From an uncultured Ruminococcus sp. (GTDB lineage Bacteria > Bacillota > Clostridia > Oscillospirales > Ruminococcaceae): a DNA stretch of 9,190 bases. A program made the position numbers and the translations under genes. The stretch lies in the NCBI GenBank assembly GCA_947175975.1, contig CAMWOX010000058.1, positions 1 through 9,190 on the forward strand, given 5' to 3'. Within the stretch, counting starts at the first letter, position 1. Every line of letters starts with the position of its first letter. Shown piece by piece: positions 4,797 to 9,190 of the stretch. Under the pieces are notes generated by a model that did no database searches, was not told the DNA's origin, and worked only from the letters and a program-made list of their open reading frames with translations.

Positions 4797-6722
4797 ATGA
4801 GTTCTATTTTACGAAAAGTTATTTCTGGTGTTGTTTGTATGGCAGTTGCGGTTTCGTCCATGTCAGTCCTGAAGAGTGTCGTTGCGGATGCGGTGAATAT
4901 TGAGAGTCCCGTCACTGTGAATGCGACTGCAACAGAGGATGAGACAAAGTGTATTGAGAATGGTCTGTACTATGAAATTTATGATTATGAGGGGACTTAT
5001 GTGGTAATCACAGGCTATGACGAATCCGCAGGGAGTGAAATCATCATTCCCGAAACGATCGAGGGCTTGCCTGTTACCTCTATCGGGTACGAAACATTTT
5101 ATGGCTGTACTTCTTTGACATCTGTCACAATTCCGGATTCTGTCATATATATCGGATACAGGGCATTTTCTGGTTGTACTTCCTTGAAAACTATTACAAT
5201 TCCGGATAGTGTCATAGAGATGGGAACTGGTGCATTTGAGAACTGTTCTTCTTTAACATCTATCATAATCCCGAATAGTGTCACAGAGATTGGAATTGGT
5301 GCATTTTATGGATGTTCTTCTTTAACATCTATCACAATCCCAAACAGTGTCACATATATTGGAGAGAGTGCATTTTCTGATTGTTCTTCTTTAACATCTA
5401 TCACAATCCCAGATAGTGTCACAGATATTGACGATAGTGCATTTGCTGATTGTTTTTCTTTGACAGCGATTCATGTTGACCCTGAAAATGAGAATTACAT
5501 GGATATAGATGGTGTATTATTTTCAAAAGATCAAGAAAGACTAAAGCAATATCCGGCTGGAAAACCGGATCAATCTTACTCTATTCCGGATAGTGTCACA
5601 TCAATTGGATGGGATGCATTTCGGGGTTGTTCTTCTTTGACATCTGTCACAATCCCGGATAGTGTCACATCTATCAGAGGCAGTGCATTTTATGAGTGTT
5701 CTGCTCTAACATCTGTCACAATCCCGGATAGTGTTATATATATCGGGTACGATGCATTTTCTGGCTGTACTTCCTTGACATCTGTTACAATTCCAAGTAG
5801 TGTCACATTTATTGGAGGAGGTGCATTTTCTGATTGTTCTTCTTTGACAGCGATTCATGTTGACTCTGAAAATGAGAATTATATGGATATAGGTGGTATA
5901 TTATTTTCAAAAGATCAAAAAAGAATAAATCAATATCCGGCTGGAAAACCGGATCCATCTTACTCTATTCCGGATAGTGTCACATCAATTGGATGGGATG
6001 CATTTTGGGGTTGTTCTTCTTTGACATCTGTTATAATTCCAGATAGTGTCACATATATTGGAAGCGGGGCATTTCTTGGTTGTTCTTCCTTGATAGTAAT
6101 TCATGTTGATCCGGAAAGTCAGTATTATACAGATATAGATGGTGTATTATTTTCAAAAGATCAAAAGACATTACATCAATATCCGATTGGCAAACCGGAT
6201 CAGTCCTACTTGATTCCGGACAGTGTCACAGATATTGAAGACTGGGGATTCGTGGGATGTACTTCCTTGGAAACAATCACAATTCCGGATAGTGTCACAA
6301 GCATTGAAGAAGGTGTATTTGCGGAATGTTCTGCTTTGGAATCTATCAAAATCCAAAATCCAGAATGTGAAATTTATGATGATGCAAGAACACTCAGCGA
6401 AACAGCCATGATCTATGGCTATCCAAATTCTACTGCACAGGAATATGCTGAAAGATATAACCGGGAATTTGTCGCACTGGATGGAAACCAGGATACAACA
6501 GTCCTCTGGGGAGATGCGGACGAAAACGGCAATGTTGAAATCCTGGACGTTGTTCTCATGAACAGAGTCTATGTCGGTGTGGATAAGATCTCCGACTCCG
6601 GTAAGACAAATGCTGACACTGACCAGGACGGCAAGATCACGTTGTCGGATTCTATGAATGTTCTGAAACTGCTTGTGCATCTGGTAACACAGGAAGATTT
6701 CCCAATTCAGGCAGAATCCTGA
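4797..6722 (+). CDS. Secreted BspA-type leucine-rich-repeat protein with C-terminal type I dockerin
   Basis: 641 residues from the ATG at 4797. Residues 1-32 are a signal peptide (MSSILRKVISGVVCMAVAVS...ADA, cut before VNIES). After a short lead-in (ENGLYYEIYD) come 14 BspA/LRR_5-type repeats, from about residue 81 to 519, of the form LTSITIPDSVTSIGxxAFxGCSS. The repeat Phe recurs every 23 residues (F101, 124, 147, 170, 193, 216), then every third or fourth step is 59 because a 36-residue insertion (AIHVDPENENYMDIDGVLFSKD...) is present; there are three such insertions. A capping segment (IYGYPNSTAQEYAERYN) follows, then a dockerin at 571-641 with calcium loops DADENGNVEILD and DTDQDGKITLSD. 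BspA-like repeats are associated with adhesion and protein or surface binding; no enzymatic domain is seen. The dockerin implies attachment to a cellulosome scaffoldin. Its role, such as substrate or cell adhesion, is inference. Divergent from the GH44 gene. Confidence 0.93.
   Translation: MSSILRKVISGVVCMAVAVSSMSVLKSVVADAVNIESPVTVNATATEDETKCIENGLYYEIYDYEGTYVVITGYDESAGSEIIIPETIEGLPVTSIGYETFYGCTSLTSVTIPDSVIYIGYRAFSGCTSLKTITIPDSVIEMGTGAFENCSSLTSIIIPNSVTEIGIGAFYGCSSLTSITIPNSVTYIGESAFSDCSSLTSITIPDSVTDIDDSAFADCFSLTAIHVDPENENYMDIDGVLFSKDQERLKQYPAGKPDQSYSIPDSVTSIGWDAFRGCSSLTSVTIPDSVTSIRGSAFYECSALTSVTIPDSVIYIGYDAFSGCTSLTSVTIPSSVTFIGGGAFSDCSSLTAIHVDSENENYMDIGGILFSKDQKRINQYPAGKPDPSYSIPDSVTSIGWDAFWGCSSLTSVIIPDSVTYIGSGAFLGCSSLIVIHVDPESQYYTDIDGVLFSKDQKTLHQYPIGKPDQSYLIPDSVTDIEDWGFVGCTSLETITIPDSVTSIEEGVFAECSALESIKIQNPECEIYDDARTLSETAMIYGYPNSTAQEYAERYNREFVALDGNQDTTVLWGDADENGNVEILDVVLMNRVYVGVDKISDSGKTNADTDQDGKITLSDSMNVLKLLVHLVTQEDFPIQAES
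5037..6353 (+). repeat. Tandem 69-bp LRR-coding repeats with three 108-bp insertions
   Basis: Fourteen imperfect 69-base units encode the 23-residue LRRs, with words such as CCGGATAGTGTCACA recurring. Three units carry an extra 108 bases coding for the IHVDxExxxYxDI island. The first two islands sit 384 bases apart (CATGTTGAC at about 5471 and 5855) and are nearly identical, pointing to a block duplication; the third is 246 bases further on and more diverged. Confidence 0.9.
6507..6722 (+). repeat. Dockerin-coding inverted repeat, copy B (LRR gene)
   Basis: Partner of the GH44 dockerin end at 2214-2429, same length and gap-free, in opposite orientation. The 41 identical bases are at 6643-6683. 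Confidence 0.9.
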
Positions 6723-6744
6723 TCTAAAAGGATTTAACATTATC

Positions 6745-6751
6745 AGGGGTG
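6745..6751 (+). promoter_or_regulatory. Shine-Dalgarno site of the pyridoxal kinase gene, partly in a weak hairpin
   Basis: AGGGGTG lies six bases before the ATG at 6758. The in-frame GTG at 6749 falls inside this site, so it is not the start. CCTGAT (6718-6723, over the LRR stop codon) can pair with ATCAGG (6742-6747), covering part of the site; ribosomes finishing the LRR gene would open it. That coupling is inferred from a 6-base stem only. Confidence 0.6.
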
Positions 6752-6757
6752 AATTTT

Positions 6758-7594
6758 ATGCAGTATCCAAAAATTTTAACAATACAGGATATTTCCTGTG
6801 TCGGACAGTGTTCTCTTACCGTAGCACTGCCGATTCTGTCAGCTTGCGGAATAGAAACCTGCATCCTGCCGTCTGCCGTTTTATCCACACATACTTCCGG
6901 ATTTCAGAATTTTACCTGTCATGACCTGACGGAGGAAATCCCGGCAATTGCACAGCACTGGAACAGTGAAAACATCCGGTTTCAGGCAATTTATACAGGC
7001 TATCTTGCCAATCAGGAGCAAATCGCTCACGTCTTAAAGATTCTGGAAACTTCCGGAACAGAAGAATGCAAGCTGATTGTTGATCCGGTAATAGGGGATC
7101 ACGGCGCATTATATCCGGCATTTGATGCCCGGCATGTCGCCGCTATGAAAAAATTATGCTCCCATGCAAACGTGATTCTCCCGAATCTGACAGAAGCCTG
7201 CCTGCTGACAGATACACCCTATACGGAAAGCTATGATGCAGATTTCATAGAAGAAATCCTGCACAAATTAAAATCTTTTGGGGCAGATACAATCATCCTG
7301 ACAGGCATCAGCTATGAGCATTCCACAACAGGTGTTGTGATTGCTGGGAATCAGAATACCCAGTATTACAAGCATCAGAGAATTGCACAGCGTTTTCACG
7401 GAACAGGTGATATTTATGCTTCTGTTTTCGTGGGAGCATACCTGCATGGTATGAATGCCTATGATGCCGCAAAAACTGCCGCAGATTTCACAGTTTCCTG
7501 CATCGAAAAAACAAAGAATGATCCGGATCACTGGTACGGTGTCAAATTTGAACTTGCACTGCCGGAGCTGATCCGGAAACTGGATCAAATGTAA
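6758..7594 (+). CDS. pdxK: Pyridoxal/pyridoxamine kinase (ribokinase-like fold)
   Basis: 278 residues, the usual length for the family. It would phosphorylate the 5' hydroxyl of pyridoxal, pyridoxamine or pyridoxine with ATP in the cytoplasm, in vitamin B6 salvage. Family marks: N-terminal QDISCVGQCSLTVALPILSACG, the STHTSGF substrate-side motif at 43-49, VDPVIGDHG at 108-116, PNLTEACLLT at about 142-151, and the anion-hole motif FHGTGD with Asp218 as the expected catalytic base. The N-terminal pattern matches the clostridial pyridoxamine-kinase clade more than proteobacterial PdxY; a ThiD-like hydroxymethylpyrimidine kinase is a less likely alternative. The gene starts 35 bases after the LRR stop, on the same strand, with no promoter or strong terminator in between, and a terminator follows directly, so it probably shares the LRR transcript. 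No functional link between the two is apparent. The symbol is by family, not proven specificity. Confidence 0.88.
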   Translation: MQYPKILTIQDISCVGQCSLTVALPILSACGIETCILPSAVLSTHTSGFQNFTCHDLTEEIPAIAQHWNSENIRFQAIYTGYLANQEQIAHVLKILETSGTEECKLIVDPVIGDHGALYPAFDARHVAAMKKLCSHANVILPNLTEACLLTDTPYTESYDADFIEEILHKLKSFGADTIILTGISYEHSTTGVVIAGNQNTQYYKHQRIAQRFHGTGDIYASVFVGAYLHGMNAYDAAKTAADFTVSCIEKTKNDPDHWYGVKFELALPELIRKLDQM

Positions 7595-7595
7595 G

Positions 7596-7632
7596 CAAAA
7601 AGCACGGAATATTTTACATTCCGTGCTTTTTG
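7596..7632. terminator. Bidirectional intrinsic terminator between convergent genes
   Basis: AAAAAGCACGGAAT (7597-7610) pairs perfectly with ATTCCGTGCTTTTT (7618-7631) around a 7-base loop, with one further C-G pair outside. The A/T ends give a T run on both strands. It starts just after the kinase stop at 7594 and lies 18 bases beyond the ATPase stop at 7651, so it serves both genes. Confidence 0.92.
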
Positions 7633-7650
7633 TATGCAACAATTCAGGAT

Positions 7651-9190
7651 TCAGTTTTGGATCTTCCGGGATTTTTTCGCACGATAATAAAAATGCATTC
7701 TGATCAGCACAAACATGACACACAAAATCGTGACACCAGTATCCGCAAAGACAGAAACCCACATATTCGCAAATCCGAAAAATGCCAGAATCATGACAGC
7801 AATTTTAATTGCCAATGCAAAGACAATACAATATTTGCAAGTCTGATTGACACGTCTTGCAATCTCAATTGCAGTTACAACAGATTTTGGATCAGAACTC
7901 AACAGCACCAGATCGGCTGCTTCCATGGCGGCATCCGCACCACTTCCCATAGCCGCACCAACATCCGCACCGGATAATACAGGTGCATCGTTAATACCAT
8001 CACCCACAAAGAGAACAGCTCCATGTGCTTTCCGGATCTTCTGCATGTAGACAGGTTTTTCCGTTGGCAATAATCCAGAATGAACTTCCCGTACTTGCAA
8101 TTTTTCTGCAATTGCCTGCGTATGTTCTGAACTGTCCCCTGTCAGCATGACAGTATACAGATTTTTCTTGTTCAGCTCCGTGATTGCTTGCAGAGCATTT
8201 TCTTTCGGCGTATCAGACAATACCAATCTGCCATAGTAAATACCATCGACAGCAACATAAACGCAAGTACCTGCAACGCTGTTATTCTCTGGGTAATCAA
8301 TTTCCAGTTCCTGCATCAGCTTTTCATTGCCACAGGCAACATGCATCTGATTAACAGTACCCATAATGCCACGTCCTGCCAGTTCCCGGACATTTTCGGC
8401 AGGTGTATATGTGATCTGCTGTTCTTCCATATATTGCAGGATGCTTTTGGCAACAGGATGCGTAGAAGAACTCTCACAAGCCGCACACATCCGGAACAAT
8501 TCTTCTGTCTTGCAGTGGACTGTCTCAGCTTCTGTCACAGTGAAATTACCTTTTGTCAATGTTCCGGTTTTATCCATGACAACAGCTTTCACACCTGCAA
8601 GTGCTTCCAGAGAAATCCCGTCTTTGAATAAAATCCCATGCACAGAACCTGCACCAATTCCAGAAAAGAATGCCAGCGGGACGCTTAGAACTAATGCACA
8701 TGGACAACTGATCATGAGGAAATTCAAAGCAGCATACACCCAATAAGACCAGTTTCCGGTAATCAAAGACGGCACAATGGCTGTCAGAACTGCAATAATT
8801 ACAACAACAGGCGTATAGACTCTCGCAAATCGGGTGATAAATTTATCAATCTTTGGCTTTCCGGCAGCAGCACTCTCAACACTCTCCAGAATCCGAGAAA
8901 CCATGGAATCTTTTAATTCCGCTGTTGCCTCTAATTCCAGTACACCGTTGAGATTCATACAGCCTGACATGATTTCGCTTCCCATCTCCACGGAAACAGG
9001 CAAGGATTCTCCGGTAATTGCCGAAGTATCAATCATACTTTCGCCCTTGCGAACAATGCCATCAACGGGAATACGATCGCCTGCACGCACCAGCAGCAGA
9101 TCGCCTGGCTGAATCTGTTCCGCAGAAATCGTCTTGATCTCCGTGGAACTGAAAATCTTCTGAACAGTTTCCGGACGCATGTCAATTGCA
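7651..9190 (-). CDS. Zn2+/Cd2+/Pb2+-type P1B ATPase, C-terminal part (5' end outside window)
   Basis: A metal-exporting membrane ATPase. The frame is open through the right edge; codons for Ala-Ile-Asp precede the first visible Met at 9180, so that Met is not the start. Numbering from it: actuator motif TGES at 56-59, the transmembrane metal site CPC at 159-161, phosphorylation loop DKTGT with Asp203, the P1B nucleotide-site dipeptide HP at 241-242 (SSTHPVAK), and the hinge GDGINDAP at 393-400. The last helices carry a Lys (K459) and an Asp in FADTG (D480), the pair expected in the Zn/Cd/Pb subgroup (ZntA/CadA); copper pumps have different residues here. It ends in a short basic tail. About 510 residues are seen; the N-terminal membrane helices and any metal-binding domain are missing, so no exact symbol is given. 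Convergent with the kinase gene, sharing a terminator. Probable role: zinc or cadmium efflux. Confidence 0.93.
   Translation of the reverse strand, partial: AIDMRPETVQKIFSSTEIKTISAEQIQPGDLLLVRAGDRIPVDGIVRKGESMIDTSAITGESLPVSVEMGSEIMSGCMNLNGVLELEATAELKDSMVSRILESVESAAAGKPKIDKFITRFARVYTPVVVIIAVLTAIVPSLITGNWSYWVYAALNFLMISCPCALVLSVPLAFFSGIGAGSVHGILFKDGISLEALAGVKAVVMDKTGTLTKGNFTVTEAETVHCKTEELFRMCAACESSSTHPVAKSILQYMEEQQITYTPAENVRELAGRGIMGTVNQMHVACGNEKLMQELEIDYPENNSVAGTCVYVAVDGIYYGRLVLSDTPKENALQAITELNKKNLYTVMLTGDSSEHTQAIAEKLQVREVHSGLLPTEKPVYMQKIRKAHGAVLFVGDGINDAPVLSGADVGAAMGSGADAAMEAADLVLLSSDPKSVVTAIEIARRVNQTCKYCIVFALAIKIAVMILAFFGFANMWVSVFADTGVTILCVMFVLIRMHFYYRAKKSRKIQN

Noticed and set aside
4797..4860. 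Lipoprotein signal (Cys15 in SGVVCMAV) on the LRR protein
   Set aside because: The residue before Cys is Val instead of Gly, Ala or Ser, so there is no proper lipobox; the segment fits the core of an ordinary signal peptide.
5037..6353. Regular short repeats as a CRISPR array
   Set aside because: The 69-base units are imperfect, in frame, without unique spacers, and encode BspA-type LRRs.
6749..6757. GTG at 6749 as kinase start
   Set aside because: The GTG is part of the AGGGGTG ribosome binding site of the ATG at 6758, and there is no other SD before it.
1..9190. tRNA, rRNA, insertion sequences or phage genes
   Set aside because: No cloverleaf, transposase motif, terminal inverted repeat of an IS, or rRNA sequence was seen on either strand; the dockerin inverted repeats are coding sequence, not an IS.

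Overview
The window looks like a chromosomal segment from a cellulosome-producing gut or rumen Bacillota, most likely a Ruminococcus (R. flavefaciens-like). This rests on two secreted proteins ending in nearly identical type I dockerins, a family 44 glycoside hydrolase, a BspA-type leucine-rich-repeat protein, moderate-to-low GC, strong AGGAGG-like ribosome binding sites and consensus sigma-A promoters. The species is an inference; no rRNA or marker gene is present.

Layout. (1) Bases 1-2000, minus strand: one long uninterrupted frame that starts at 2000 and runs off the left edge. It encodes a signal peptide followed by 240-residue super-repeats (two complete or near-complete, a third cut by the edge). 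It has its own promoter at 2062-2090. Because its stop codon is outside the window, a search for closed ORFs misses it. (2) 2001-2213: promoter of the repeat gene and a structured terminator-like hairpin behind the next gene. (3) 2214-4565, minus strand: secreted GH44 glucanase, then an unassigned beta-rich module, a Thr/Pro/Glu linker and a dockerin. (4) 4566-4796: a divergent promoter region with two back-to-back consensus promoters and two candidate operator palindromes. (5) 4797-6722, plus strand: secreted BspA-type LRR protein with 14 repeats, three 36-residue insertions and a C-terminal dockerin. (6) 6758-7594, plus strand: pyridoxal/pyridoxamine kinase, 35 bases downstream and probably co-transcribed. 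(7) 7596-7632: a bidirectional terminator. (8) 7651-9190, minus strand: C-terminal part of a Zn/Cd-type P1B ATPase that continues past the right edge.

How the genes fit together. The GH44 enzyme and the LRR protein would both be exported and docked onto a cohesin-bearing scaffoldin, one hydrolysing beta-glucan or xyloglucan, the other probably binding or adhering. Their divergent promoters face away from a shared 83-base control region, so co-regulation is plausible. The large repeat protein is secreted too, but its C-terminus, and so any dockerin or anchor, is not visible. The kinase and the metal ATPase are housekeeping functions with no evident link to polysaccharide degradation.

The most unusual structural feature is that the two dockerin coding ends form a 216-bp inverted repeat (182/216 identical by hand alignment, 41 bases perfect). 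Homologous recombination between them would invert about 4.3 kb while keeping both reading frames intact.
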